Shown here: positions 27,537 to 36,769 of the stretch, one piece after another
How the letters are laid out: every line of letters begins with the position of its first letter
Numbering within the stretch: the stretch's first letter is position 1
Assembly: GCF_003951285.1 (NCBI RefSeq)
Contig: NZ_RXFQ01000010.1
Span: 62,001-126,000, forward strand
Reading direction: 5' to 3'
Length of the DNA: 64,000 nucleotides
From: Variovorax beijingensis
GTDB taxonomy: Bacteria > Pseudomonadota > Gammaproteobacteria > Burkholderiales > Burkholderiaceae_C
Program-made: the position numbers and the translations under genes
The notes under the pieces: model-generated
What the model was told of the DNA's origin: nothing
The model's database searches: none
Seen by the model: only the letters and a program-made list of their open reading frames with translations

Positions 27537-28964
27537 TCAGGCCGTGCGCGGCAGTTCGATGCGAAAGCGCGCGCCGGGCCCCTCTGGCAGCAGGGTGATG
27601 CGGCCCCCATGGGCAGCAATGTACTCCTGCACGATCGAAAGGCCGATGCCCGTGCCCTTGACGGCATGCTCGGGCTGGCGCTCGCCCCTGTAGAAAGGCT
27701 CGAAAATCCGGTCCCGGTCGCCTTCGGCAATACCCGGGCCGGCATCGTTGATATCGATGCACGCCGTGGTCGGCGTGCCGGACACCACGATCGAAATGAC
27801 GCCGCCGCGCGCCGAATACCGGATGGCGTTGGACAGCAGGTTGGCCACCGCCGTTCCGAGCTTGGCGCGGTCCACCGGGAGCGTGATCGACTCGCCCTCG
27901 GCATGAACGCGCAGGCCGTGGGCCTGCCATTGCAGGCGCTGCGCCTCGATCTGCTCTTCGACCAGCGGCAGCAGGTCGGTGCGTTCGCGGCGCAGTTCGC
28001 GCGCCTCGAAGGCGGCGGCATTGAAGCGCAGGAGCGCCTCGATCTGGCCCTGCAGCGAAACGGTGTTCTGGTTCAGGATCTGCGCCACTTCGAGCTGGGC
28101 CGGATTGAGCGGACCTGTCACGCCGTCTTCGAGCAGCGAGACGCCTTCGCGCAGCGCCGCCAGCGGCGTCTTGAGTTCGTGCGAGACGTGGCGCAGGAAG
28201 CGTGCCTTGTCGGCGTCGAGCTCGGTCAGGCGCAGGCGCAGCCACTCGAGCTGCTGCGACAGGCGCCGCACGTCGGCCGGGCCGCGGATGTCGATGGGTT
28301 CGTCGAGCCGGTTCTGGCCCAGCCCGACGATGGCGTGCTCGAGCCGCTTGAAGGGGCGCGCGAGCCAGATGCCGAAAGCCAGCGCCAGCGACACCGCCAG
28401 GATGCTGGCGGCCACCACTTCGCGCATCAGGCGGCGGCGCGCATTCTCGATGCGCTTGGCCAGGGCATCGTTCTGCAGCTCGATCAGGAACTGGGCCTGC
28501 TGCGCAAGGTTCGTGTTCAGCGAATCGAGCTCGCGGAACTGCATGGCCATGCCGCTTTCGCGCGAGAGCGCGCTGTCGGCGCTGCCGCTCATGAGCCCCT
28601 CGATCACGCCAAGCTGGGCGCGCCACAGTTCGATGCCCGCGGGCGCCAGGCCGTTCCTCTCGAGCCGTTCGAGCACCTGGTGCGCTTCGCGCGCGGCGTC
28701 GTCGAAGCGGCGGCGCAGCACGGCGTCGTTCAGCACCAGCGACTGGCGGCCGGCGCGCTCCATGGCGGCACTGCGCTCGGCCAGCGACTGGGCCGCGCCC
28801 GAGAGCCGCAGCGCGCGGGCCGCCGCATCGCGGCTCTGGGTCATGAGCGCGTCGTACTGGAACACCGAGCGCAGCGCCACGCCCACCAGCAGGGCGGTGA
28901 TCAGCAGGAACGCGAAAAGCAGGAGCTGCTGGAACGAGCCCCGTCTGGACGGCCGCTTCGCCAT
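27537..28964 (-). CDS. glrK: sensor histidine kinase GlrK (QseE)
   Basis: 475 residues: N-terminal transmembrane helix (LLLFAFLLITALLVGVAL), a periplasmic helical sensor region, a second helix (VVAASILAVSLALAFGIWLA), HAMP-like linker, H-box FLRHVSHELKTPLAALREG, N-box NLLSNAIRYS and G-box GTGIGLSIVQEYIAAHGG. It should phosphorylate GlrR, encoded two genes downstream. The ATG at 28964 shares a base with the miaB stop (TGATG), suggesting the two-component genes are read from a miaB transcript at least in part. Confidence 0.9.
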   Translation of the reverse strand: MAKRPSRRGSFQQLLLFAFLLITALLVGVALRSVFQYDALMTQSRDAAARALRLSGAAQSLAERSAAMERAGRQSLVLNDAVLRRRFDDAAREAHQVLERLERNGLAPAGIELWRAQLGVIEGLMSGSADSALSRESGMAMQFRELDSLNTNLAQQAQFLIELQNDALAKRIENARRRLMREVVAASILAVSLALAFGIWLARPFKRLEHAIVGLGQNRLDEPIDIRGPADVRRLSQQLEWLRLRLTELDADKARFLRHVSHELKTPLAALREGVSLLEDGVTGPLNPAQLEVAQILNQNTVSLQGQIEALLRFNAAAFEARELRRERTDLLPLVEEQIEAQRLQWQAHGLRVHAEGESITLPVDRAKLGTAVANLLSNAIRYSARGGVISIVVSGTPTTACIDINDAGPGIAEGDRDRIFEPFYRGERQPEHAVKGTGIGLSIVQEYIAAHGGRITLLPEGPGARFRIELPRTA

Positions 28965-30328
28965 CAGGCGGCGAGCGCGGCGGGAACCGGCACCGTCGAC
29001 GATTCGCGCGTGGCCACTTCGCCGCGCAGCGTGTAGGCCAGCGAGCGCGTGATGCGCAGGTCGGCCATCTGCCCGACCAGGCGCGCGTCGCCTTCGAAGT
29101 TGACCACGCGATTGCAGGCGGTGCGGCCCATCAGCTCGTTCGCGTCCTTGCGGGAAGCCCCTTCGACCAGCACGCGCTGCGTGGTGCCGACCAGCGCATC
29201 GCCGAAGCGGCGCACGTTGCCGTCGATCATGCGCTGCAGCGTCTGCAGGCGGGCCAGCTTCACCGCATGGGGCGTGTCGTCGTGCAGCGCCGCGGCGGGC
29301 GTGCCGGGTCGCGGGCTGAAGATGAAGCTGAAGCTGTTGTCGAACTGGCAGTCGTCGATCAGCTTCATCATCCTGGCGAAGTCTTCGTCGGTCTCGCCCG
29401 GGAAGCCGACGATGAAGTCGCTGGAGAGTGCGAGTTCGGGCCGGATGGCGCGCAGCTTGCGCACCGTGCTCTTGTATTCCATCGCGGTGTAGCCGCGCTT
29501 CATGGCCATCAGGATGCGGTCGCTGCCGTGCTGCACCGGCAGGTGCAGGTGGCTCACCAGCTGCGGCACCTTGGCATAGGCCTCGATCAGCCGCGGCGTG
29601 AATTCGTTGGGGTGGCTGGTGGTGTAGCGGATGCGCTCGATGCCGGGGATCTCGGCGACGTATTCGATGAGCAGCGCGAAGTCGGCGATCTCGGCCGTGT
29701 CTCCCATGCGGCCGCGGTAGGCATTCACGTTCTGCCCCAGCAGCGTGACTTCGCGCACGCCCTGGTCGGCCAGGCCGGCAATTTCCACCAGCACGTCGTC
29801 CAGCGGTCGGTTCACTTCCTCGCCGCGGGTGTAGGGCACCACGCAGTAGCTGCAGTACTTGGAGCAGCCTTCCATGATCGAGACGAACGCCGTGGCGCCC
29901 TCGACGCGCGCGGGCGGCAGGTGATCGAACTTCTCGATCTCGGGAAAGCTGATGTCGACCTGCGGGCGGTCCAGGCGCTCGCGGTCGTTCAGCATCTCGG
30001 GCAGGCGGTGCAGCGTCTGCGGTCCGAACACGATGTCGACGTAGGGCGCGCGCGCAATGATGGCCTCGCCTTCCTGGCTCGCCACGCAGCCGCCCACGCC
30101 GATCTTCACGCCCTTGGCCTTCAGGTGCTTCACGCGGCCGAGGTCGGAGAACACCTTCTCCTGGGCCTTCTCGCGCACCGAGCAGGTGTTGAACAGGATC
30201 AGGTCGGCCTCGTCCACGTTCTGCGTCGGTTCGTAGCCCTGCGCGGCGTTCAGCACATCGGCCATCTTGTCCGAGTCGTACTCGTTCATCTGGCAGCCGA
30301 AGGTCTTGATAAATACTTTTTTGCTCAT
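28964..30328 (-). CDS. miaB: tRNA-2-methylthio-N6-dimethylallyladenosine synthase
   Basis: 454 residues, full length. N-terminal MTTase domain with GCQMNEYDSDKM and NTCSVREKA cysteines, radical-SAM motif GCSKYCSYCVVPYTRG, and a C-terminal TRAM domain. MiaB adds the methylthio group to i6A37 of tRNAs reading codons that start with U, using two iron-sulfur clusters. The ATG at 30328 gives MSKKVFIKTFGCQ. It overlaps glrK by one base. An exported unknown lies 87 bp upstream on the same strand. Confidence 0.97.
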   Translation of the reverse strand: MSKKVFIKTFGCQMNEYDSDKMADVLNAAQGYEPTQNVDEADLILFNTCSVREKAQEKVFSDLGRVKHLKAKGVKIGVGGCVASQEGEAIIARAPYVDIVFGPQTLHRLPEMLNDRERLDRPQVDISFPEIEKFDHLPPARVEGATAFVSIMEGCSKYCSYCVVPYTRGEEVNRPLDDVLVEIAGLADQGVREVTLLGQNVNAYRGRMGDTAEIADFALLIEYVAEIPGIERIRYTTSHPNEFTPRLIEAYAKVPQLVSHLHLPVQHGSDRILMAMKRGYTAMEYKSTVRKLRAIRPELALSSDFIVGFPGETDEDFARMMKLIDDCQFDNSFSFIFSPRPGTPAAALHDDTPHAVKLARLQTLQRMIDGNVRRFGDALVGTTQRVLVEGASRKDANELMGRTACNRVVNFEGDARLVGQMADLRITRSLAYTLRGEVATRESSTVPVPAALAA

Positions 30329-30415
30329 GGGGTGCTTTCCTGGCCCTCCTCGCCGGAAGGGCCGATGCAGGGCGGTCGCGTCCTGCGGCGCGGCGGGCGC
30401 GGCCCGCCGGCATCT

Positions 30416-30865
30416 TTATTGCGTATTGACGGTGTCGTTCGTGGTGAACGGCCAGATGTTCAGCAGCGGCTTGTCGAGCGACTCGCGCTTGGCAACGGCT
30501 TCGTCGGGCGTGAGGATCCACACCTCGCGCAGCAGGCCGGCGGCATCGCGCGTGTAGTTGACGAGGAATTTCTGGCCGGTGATGGCGCCGGACATGACCA
30601 GCATGTTCTGCGCGCTGCGGATGCGGCCACCCGGCGCCATGCGGTCAGGCTTGCCGTCGAGCTCGACGTCGACCCCGTCGATCACCATGAACTTGCCGCG
30701 CAGCGTGCCGACCGGGAAAGTGCGCCCGCCCACCAGGGACTCGTTCTGGGTCTGCGGCCGGGGCACGTCGGACTGGGCTGCGGCACCGATGGAAAAAAGG
30801 CTTGCAGCCACTGTGCAAAGCGCTATGAAAGTGAGAGCATTCGTGGGTTTCTTGCAGCGGTTCAT
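30416..30865 (-). CDS. exported protein of unknown function
   Basis: 149 residues. The ATG at 30865 gives MNRCKKPTNALTFIALCTVAASLFSIGAAAQS, a clear Sec signal peptide probably cut after AAA. The mature part (LRGKFMVIDGVDVELDGKPDRMAPGGRIRSAQNMLVM) is probably a compact periplasmic beta-rich domain without a family I can name. A longer frame upstream exists but lacks the signal peptide at its start. It is divergent from the RND adaptor gene, with 186 bp between the starts where I find no convincing promoter. Confidence 0.75.
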   Translation of the reverse strand: MNRCKKPTNALTFIALCTVAASLFSIGAAAQSDVPRPQTQNESLVGGRTFPVGTLRGKFMVIDGVDVELDGKPDRMAPGGRIRSAQNMLVMSGAITGQKFLVNYTRDAAGLLREVWILTPDEAVAKRESLDKPLLNIWPFTTNDTVNTQ

Positions 30866-31051
30866 GGGGTATATCCAGAGGCTGTGGAGCGGCGATTTTA
30901 GCGGCGGGGTGAAATCATCCCTGGCGCCTGCCACAGCGGGTTGTACATGGGCCCTGGCATTGCGGCTTTACTTATCTTTACGGCACTCACGGACACTGCG
31001 AGTCGACGGCTGCTCCAATAACCGCTGTCAGCCCAAAGTGCACAAGAACCC

Positions 31052-32266
31052 ATGAAGAAAAAACTCGTCCTCGCTCTTGCAGGTGTGTTGATCGTAGCCG
31101 TCGCGGGATGGTGGTGGAACGGGTCGGGCGATCGCATCGCGGCAAGGAACGCCAAGCCGGCCGCCGTCGCCGGCGGAGCACCCGCGGACGGCGCACCGGC
31201 CGCGCTCGTCACGCTCGCCACCGCCGAGCGGCAGGACGTGCCGGTCACGGTGCAGGTGAACGGCAGCGTGGTGTCGCTCAACAGTGTCGATTTGCGGCCG
31301 CAGGTGACCAACACGGTTGCGGCGGTGCACGTGAAGGAAGGACAGTTCGTCAAGGAGGGCCAGCTGCTCTTCACGCTCGACGACCGCAACGACCAGGCCA
31401 ACCTGGCCCGCGCCCGCGCCCAGCAGAAGCGCGACGAGGCGACGCTGGCCGACCTCGAGCGCCAGTACAGGCGCAGCCAGGAGCTGCTGGCGCAGAACTT
31501 CATTTCCAAGAGCGCCTCGGACGCCACGCTGTCGCAGCTCGAGGCGCAGCGGGCCGCGGTGGCGGCCGACCGCGCCGCGGTGCAATCGGCGCAAGTGGCG
31601 CTGGGCTACGCCACGCTGCGCGCTCCCATTGCGGGGCGCATCGGGGCCGTCAACATCTATCCCGGCACGCTGGTGCAGCCGACGCTGTCGCTGGTCACCA
31701 TCACCCAGCTCGATCCCATCGCGGTGAGCTTCCCGGTGCCGGAGGCCAACCTGCAGGACCTGCTGGCGGCGGCGCGCAGCCGGGCCAAGGTCGAGGCGCT
31801 TGTCAGTGGCCGCAAGGAGCCGCTCAGCGGCGTGCTCAATTTCGTCGACAACACGGTCGATCCGCAGATCGGCACCGTGCGCGCCAAGGCGGTGTTCGAC
31901 AACGCCGACCAGAGCCTCTGGCCGGGCCAGTTCGTCGGCACGCGGATCACGGTTCGCACGCTCTCCGGCGCCACGGTGGTGCCGGCCGCGGCGCTCATGA
32001 TGCTGTCCGAGGGCGCTTCGCTCTACGTGGTCGACCAGGCCATGAATGCCAGGCGCCGCCAGGTGCAGGTGCTCTACACCTTCGGCACCAGGGTGGCGGT
32101 GCGCGGCGTCGAGCCGGGCGAGCAGGTGGTCATCGAGGGCAGCCAGAACGTGCGACCGGGCGGCAAGGTCCGCGTCGACAAGAAGCCCGCGCCGGCCGGT
32201 ACCACCGGCGTCACGCCGGGCAGTGCGGCCTCCTCGGACACCCAGGCTCCGCGGGAACGCGCATGA
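31052..32266 (+). CDS. RND efflux periplasmic adaptor (membrane fusion protein)
   Basis: 404 residues. N-terminal signal anchor MKKKLVLALAGVLIVAVAGWWW, then the barrel-sandwich halves (VSLNSVDLRPQVTNTVAAVHVKEGQFVKEGQLLFTLD and TLRAPIAGRIGAVNIYPGTLV) around a helical hairpin, and a beta-barrel with WPGQFVGTRITV. It bridges the inner-membrane pump and an outer-membrane channel. The stop overlaps the pump ATG (ATGA). No TolC-type channel gene is next to the pair, so an unlinked channel is presumably used. Confidence 0.93.
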   Translation: MKKKLVLALAGVLIVAVAGWWWNGSGDRIAARNAKPAAVAGGAPADGAPAALVTLATAERQDVPVTVQVNGSVVSLNSVDLRPQVTNTVAAVHVKEGQFVKEGQLLFTLDDRNDQANLARARAQQKRDEATLADLERQYRRSQELLAQNFISKSASDATLSQLEAQRAAVAADRAAVQSAQVALGYATLRAPIAGRIGAVNIYPGTLVQPTLSLVTITQLDPIAVSFPVPEANLQDLLAAARSRAKVEALVSGRKEPLSGVLNFVDNTVDPQIGTVRAKAVFDNADQSLWPGQFVGTRITVRTLSGATVVPAAALMMLSEGASLYVVDQAMNARRRQVQVLYTFGTRVAVRGVEPGEQVVIEGSQNVRPGGKVRVDKKPAPAGTTGVTPGSAASSDTQAPRERA

Positions 32267-35200
32267 ACATCTCGGAGCTGTGCATCCGTCGTCCCGCGAT
32301 GACGGTGCTGTTGTCCGCGGCGGTGGTGGTGGCGGGCATCTTTGCCTACTTCAGCATCCCGGTCGCCGCGCTGCCGAGCTACAACACGCCGGTCATCAAC
32401 GTGAACGCCCAGTTGCCGGGCGCGAGCCCCGACACCATGGCTTCGTCGGTGGCGCTGCCGCTCGAGAAGCAGTTCTCGACCATTCCGGGCCTGCAGACCA
32501 TCAGCTCGGTCAACACCCAGGGCGTGAGCTCGATCACGCTGGAATTCGTGAGCAGCCGCGACATCGATGCCGCCGCCGTCGACGTGCAGGCCGCGCTGCT
32601 GCGCGCCCAGCGCCAGCTGCCGCAGGAACTGACGCAGCTGCCTTCGTACCGCAAGGTCAACCCGGCCGATGCGCCGGTGCTGTTCATCTCGCTGATCTCG
32701 CCGTCGATGAACCCGTCCGAGCTCAACGACTATGCCGAGAACCTGATCTCGCCCACGCTCTCCACCATCGACGGCGTGGCGCAGGTGGCCGTGTACGGCC
32801 GCAAGGCCTTCGCGGTGCGCATCAAGGCCAATGCCGACCTGCTCAACGCGCGCAACATCACGCTCGACGAACTGGCCCGGGCGGTGAATTCGGCCAATGC
32901 CAACACGCCCGTCGGCGTGCTCGACGGGCCGCGCCAGACGCTCACCATCCAGGCCAACCGGCAGCTCACCAAGGCGGAAGATTTCGCCAAGCTGATTGTC
33001 GGGCAGCGCAACGGCGCGCCGGTGCGGCTCGACGAAGTGGCCACCATCGAGGACAGCTTCGAATCGGTCAAGACCGCGAGCAGCTTCAACGGCCAGAGCT
33101 CCATCTCGCTGGCCGTGCAGCGCCAGCCCAACGCCAACACCGTGGAAGTGGTGGACGCGGTGCGCGCACTGATCCCGCGCTTCAAGGCCGAGTTGCCGCA
33201 ATCGGTCGAGATCCACATGGTGAACGACCGCTCGCTGTCCATCCGCGAGGCCGTGCACGACGTGCAGCTCACGCTGCTGGGCACCGTTGCGCTGGTGGTG
33301 CTGGTGATCTTCCTGTTCCTGCACCGGCTGGTGGCCACGCTGATTCCGGCCGCGACCATTCCCATCTCGCTGATCGGCGCGGTGGCGCTGCTCTATGCCT
33401 TCGGCTACAGCCTGGACAACGTCTCGCTGCTGGGCATCACGCTGGCCGTGGGCCTGGTGGTGGACGATGCGATCGTGGTGCTCGAGAACATCATGCGCTA
33501 CGTCGAGAAAGGCATGGAGCCGATGGCCGCGGCGCTGCGCGGGGCGCGCGAGGTGGGCTTCACCATCATCTCGATCTCGATCTCGCTGGTGGCGGTGTTC
33601 ATTCCGATCTTCTTCATGCCGGGCGTGATCGGCCTCCTGTTCCATGAATTCGCGGTGGTGGTGGCGCTGGCTGTGCTGGTGTCGGCCATCGTGTCGCTCA
33701 CGCTGGTGCCGATGCTCGCGAGCCGGCTGCTCAAGCACGTGCCGCGCAAGGAAGGCGCGCTCGATCACGAGGAAGAGCACCCCGAGCCCGGCACCGCCAT
33801 CGGCCGCGGCTTCGAGCGCGGCTACCGCTGGGTGCATGCGAGCTACATGCGAACGCTCGACTGGACGCTCGCGCACCGCACGCTGATGCTGCTGGTGGCC
33901 GGCGCCACCTTCGTCGTCACGGCCTGGCTGTTCGTCTCCATTCCGAAAGGCTTCTTTCCCGAGGAAGACATCGGTCAGATCCAGATCACCACCGAAGCGG
34001 CCGAGGACATTTCCTTCACCGCCATGAAGGCGCTGCAGGACCGCGTGGCCGCTTCGCTGCAGGCCGATCCGAGCGTGGCCTACGTGAGCTCGTTCGTCGG
34101 CGTGGGCGGGCCGACCGCCACGCAGAACTCCGGCCGCCTGTTCGCGGTGCTCAAGCCGCGCAGCGAGCGACCCAAGATGGCCGCGGTGCTCGAGTCGCTG
34201 CGCCAGCGCTTCCGTGAGATTCCGGGCATTGCGGTCTACATGCAGCCGGTGCAGAACCTGCGCCTGGGCGGCCGCCAGAGCAAGGCGCGCTTCCAGTACA
34301 CGCTGCAAAGCGTCAATGCGGGCGAGATGGTGCCCTGGGCCACGCGGCTCATGGAGCGCATGCGCGCCGACCCGGCCTTCCGCGACGTCACCAGCGACTC
34401 GCAGAACCGCGGCCTGCAGGCCACGCTGGAGATCGACCGCGACAAGGCCGGCGTGCTCGGCGTTGCCGTGGGCGACCTGCGCACCGCGCTCTACAACGCC
34501 TATGGCGACCGGCAGATCGGCAGCATCTACGGCGCGAGCAACACCTACCAGGTGATCCTTTCGGCCGCCGACAACGACCGGCAGTTCGAGGACGACGTGT
34601 CGCGCCTGTCGGTGCGCAGCACCAGCGGCCGGCTGGTGCCGCTGTCGGCCTTCTCGACCGTCAAGCGCACCGTGGGCCCCACCTCGGTCAACCACCAGGG
34701 GCAACTGCAGGCGGTGACGGTGTCGTTCAACCTCGCACCCGACGTTCCGCTGGGCAACGCGACCGCGAAGATCGACCAGTTCAAGCAGGAGCTGAAGATG
34801 CCGCAGTCGATCATCACCACCTATGGCGGCGATGCGGCGGTGTTCCAGAGTTCGCAGGCCAGCCAGGCCGTGCTGCTGGTGCTGGCCGTGCTCGTGATCT
34901 ACGTGCTGCTGGGCGTGCTGTACGAAAGCTACATCCACCCGCTGACCATCCTGGCGGGGCTGCCGTCGGCGGCCGTGGGCGCCTTGCTCTCGCTCAAGAT
35001 CTTCGGCTTCGACCTGACGCTGATCGCGACCATCGGCATCCTGCTTTTGATCGGCATCGTGAAGAAGAACGCGATCATGATGATCGACTTCGCGCTCGAC
35101 GCGCAGCGCACCGAGGGCATGAAGCCGGTCGATGCGATCCGCGAAGCCTGCCGGCTGCGCTTCCGCCCGATCCTCATGACCACGCTGGCCGCGCTGATGG

Positions 35201-35433
35201 GCGCACTGCCGCTCGCCCTGGGCCTGGGCGCCGGCGCCGAACTGCGCCAGCCGCTGGGCGTGGCGGTGGTGGGTGGGCTGATCTTCTCGCAGGTGATCAC
35301 GCTCTACATCACGCCCGCGATCTACCTGGCGCTCGACCGCTACAGCGGCACCGGGCCGATGGTCGAGCTGCCGGGCGAGGCCAAGGCCGAGGCCGGTGGT
35401 GGTGCCGCAGGGCATGCGGCCTCGCACGCCTAG
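32263..35433 (+). CDS. RND-family efflux transporter (MdtB/MdtC/AcrB type)
   Basis: 1056 residues with 12 predicted helices and two large periplasmic loops. It starts MNISELCIRRPAMTVLLSAAVVVAGIFAYFSIPVAALP. Proton-relay motifs are recognisable in helix 4 (GLVVDDAIVVLENIMRY, two adjacent Asp) and in GIVKKNAIMMIDFALDA. IRRPAMTVL and LPSYNTPVI place it nearer the MdtBC/MuxBC side than AcrB; the substrate is unknown. Its stop interlocks with that of the convergent phosphatase gene over 4 bp. Confidence 0.93.
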   Translation: MNISELCIRRPAMTVLLSAAVVVAGIFAYFSIPVAALPSYNTPVINVNAQLPGASPDTMASSVALPLEKQFSTIPGLQTISSVNTQGVSSITLEFVSSRDIDAAAVDVQAALLRAQRQLPQELTQLPSYRKVNPADAPVLFISLISPSMNPSELNDYAENLISPTLSTIDGVAQVAVYGRKAFAVRIKANADLLNARNITLDELARAVNSANANTPVGVLDGPRQTLTIQANRQLTKAEDFAKLIVGQRNGAPVRLDEVATIEDSFESVKTASSFNGQSSISLAVQRQPNANTVEVVDAVRALIPRFKAELPQSVEIHMVNDRSLSIREAVHDVQLTLLGTVALVVLVIFLFLHRLVATLIPAATIPISLIGAVALLYAFGYSLDNVSLLGITLAVGLVVDDAIVVLENIMRYVEKGMEPMAAALRGAREVGFTIISISISLVAVFIPIFFMPGVIGLLFHEFAVVVALAVLVSAIVSLTLVPMLASRLLKHVPRKEGALDHEEEHPEPGTAIGRGFERGYRWVHASYMRTLDWTLAHRTLMLLVAGATFVVTAWLFVSIPKGFFPEEDIGQIQITTEAAEDISFTAMKALQDRVAASLQADPSVAYVSSFVGVGGPTATQNSGRLFAVLKPRSERPKMAAVLESLRQRFREIPGIAVYMQPVQNLRLGGRQSKARFQYTLQSVNAGEMVPWATRLMERMRADPAFRDVTSDSQNRGLQATLEIDRDKAGVLGVAVGDLRTALYNAYGDRQIGSIYGASNTYQVILSAADNDRQFEDDVSRLSVRSTSGRLVPLSAFSTVKRTVGPTSVNHQGQLQAVTVSFNLAPDVPLGNATAKIDQFKQELKMPQSIITTYGGDAAVFQSSQASQAVLLVLAVLVIYVLLGVLYESYIHPLTILAGLPSAAVGALLSLKIFGFDLTLIATIGILLLIGIVKKNAIMMIDFALDAQRTEGMKPVDAIREACRLRFRPILMTTLAALMGALPLALGLGAGAELRQPLGVAVVGGLIFSQVITLYITPAIYLALDRYSGTGPMVELPGEAKAEAGGGAAGHAASHA

Positions 35434-36077
35434 GTGGTTGTTTCGTCGAGGACGTCGTCGTCCGCCGCCAGGTGGGCGGTGTCGCTCCAGCCCACCAGGC
35501 TGAAGCCCTCGGGCGTCCACAGCATGCGATTGATGGCCGCATTGCCGAGCTGCCAGGTGCGCGGCGCCTGCAGCTCCTGGCGCGTGGCGGCGCGGTAGAG
35601 CACGTCCATCACGCCGCCGTGCGCCACCAGCGCCACCAGCTGGCCCGGATGGCGTGCGGCCAGTTTCGATGCGATGCGCGTCACCCGTTCGCGAAAGACC
35701 AGCAGGCTCTCGCCGCCCTCGGGCTGGAATTCGGGATCGCGCTCGCGCCAGCGCCGGGCCTCGTCGGGCAGGGTGGACTCGATCTCGGCAAAGCTCATGC
35801 CTTCGAAGCGGCCGAAGGCGCGTTCGCGCAGGCCGGGCTCGGGCTGCACTGCGAGGCCGTGCGGCCTGGCGATCTCCTGCGCGGTCTGCCAGGCGCGCGA
35901 CAGGTCGCTGGCGTAGATCGCGCCGATGTCCTCGTGCGCCAGCGCCTGCCCGACGCGCCGGGCTTGCCAGAGCCCGGTGTCGTTGAGCCCGATGTCGAGC
36001 TGGCCCTGGATGCGCGTGTCGACGTTCCAGGCGGTTTCGCCATGGCGAACGGCAATCAGGCGGGTGATTTCTTCCAT
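35430..36077 (-). CDS. histidine phosphatase family protein
   Basis: 215 residues. AVRHGETAWNVDTRIQG carries the catalytic RHG, and LVALVAHGGVMDVLYR the second histidine of the phosphoglycerate-mutase-like superfamily; YASDLSRAWQTAQEIA is also typical. Members include broad phosphatases and cobalamin-pathway CobC; no cobalamin genes are nearby, so the substrate stays open. It ends overlapping the RND pump stop (CTAG region) and starts 25 bp after the DUF4136 gene. Confidence 0.88.
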   Translation of the reverse strand: MEEITRLIAVRHGETAWNVDTRIQGQLDIGLNDTGLWQARRVGQALAHEDIGAIYASDLSRAWQTAQEIARPHGLAVQPEPGLRERAFGRFEGMSFAEIESTLPDEARRWRERDPEFQPEGGESLLVFRERVTRIASKLAARHPGQLVALVAHGGVMDVLYRAATRQELQAPRTWQLGNAAINRMLWTPEGFSLVGWSDTAHLAADDDVLDETTT

Positions 36078-36102
36078 CTGGCTGGATTCTAGAAGCGCGT
36101 CA

Positions 36103-36723
36103 CTATTTCTTCTTTGCCGCGGACAGCTCGATGTTCACTCGGCGCTCGCCCTGCGGCGGATTCGGAAAGCCCTGCAGCGCCGCCTCGAACATCACCGGCA
36201 GGATGGTCGCGCTGACGTTGTACGGGCCGTCGTTGCGGGCCCGCGTTTCGTAGACCACGCGGTTCGAGCCGATGTCGCGCAGCACGATGCTCACTTCGCG
36301 CTCGTACCAGGGGTTGGCCGCGGGCGGCATGAAGGCCGGGCCGCCGTACCAGCCGCCGCCATGCCAGCGGCGTGCGTAGCCGGGATAGCCGTAGCCATAG
36401 CCCCAGGGGCCGTCGAAGAGCCACGGATCGGCCCAGGGCGAGAGGCCGGCCGTGACGCGGGCGCCGATCTGCGCGCTGTACTGCGCCCGGGCATCGTCGC
36501 GGCGCAGGCCGACCTTGTCGAGCGCGGCGGCGGCCATGGCCTCGAGCGATTCCTGCCGGGCGGCGTCGGCCTGCTGCGAAGGCAGGCGCTCGAAGCGGTA
36601 GGTGGCGCCGGGCGCCACGGTGCCCAGCGACGAGAAGCTTTTCACGTCGCTGTCGACCACCCAGGAGGTGGCGCAGCCGCTCAGGGTTGCTATCAGAAGA
36701 AGAGCTGAAAACGCACGTTTCAT
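36103..36723 (-). CDS. DUF4136 lipoprotein
   Basis: 206 residues. The signal peptide MKRAFSALLLIATLSGC ends in a lipobox with Cys17. A DUF4136-type domain follows (SFSSLGTVAPGATYRFERLPSQ, VVYETRARNDGPYNVSATILPVMFEAALQGFPNPP) with a Gly/Tyr/Trp-rich low-complexity insert (GPWGYGYGYPGYARRWHGGG) in the middle. Such lipoproteins are presumed outer-membrane but have no known activity. Probably cotranscribed with ttcA upstream (46 bp) and the phosphatase downstream (25 bp). Confidence 0.85.
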   Translation of the reverse strand: MKRAFSALLLIATLSGCATSWVVDSDVKSFSSLGTVAPGATYRFERLPSQQADAARQESLEAMAAAALDKVGLRRDDARAQYSAQIGARVTAGLSPWADPWLFDGPWGYGYGYPGYARRWHGGGWYGGPAFMPPAANPWYEREVSIVLRDIGSNRVVYETRARNDGPYNVSATILPVMFEAALQGFPNPPQGERRVNIELSAAKKK

Positions 36724-36769
36724 GAGGATCTCCGGGCTCAGTGGCCCAAAATTCCCCTGGGTTGCCCGC

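Noticed and set aside
32074..35520. 1148-codon open frame on the - strand opposite the RND pump
   Set aside because: Antisense shadow of the pump gene, Arg/His/Gln-rich with no recognisable motif.
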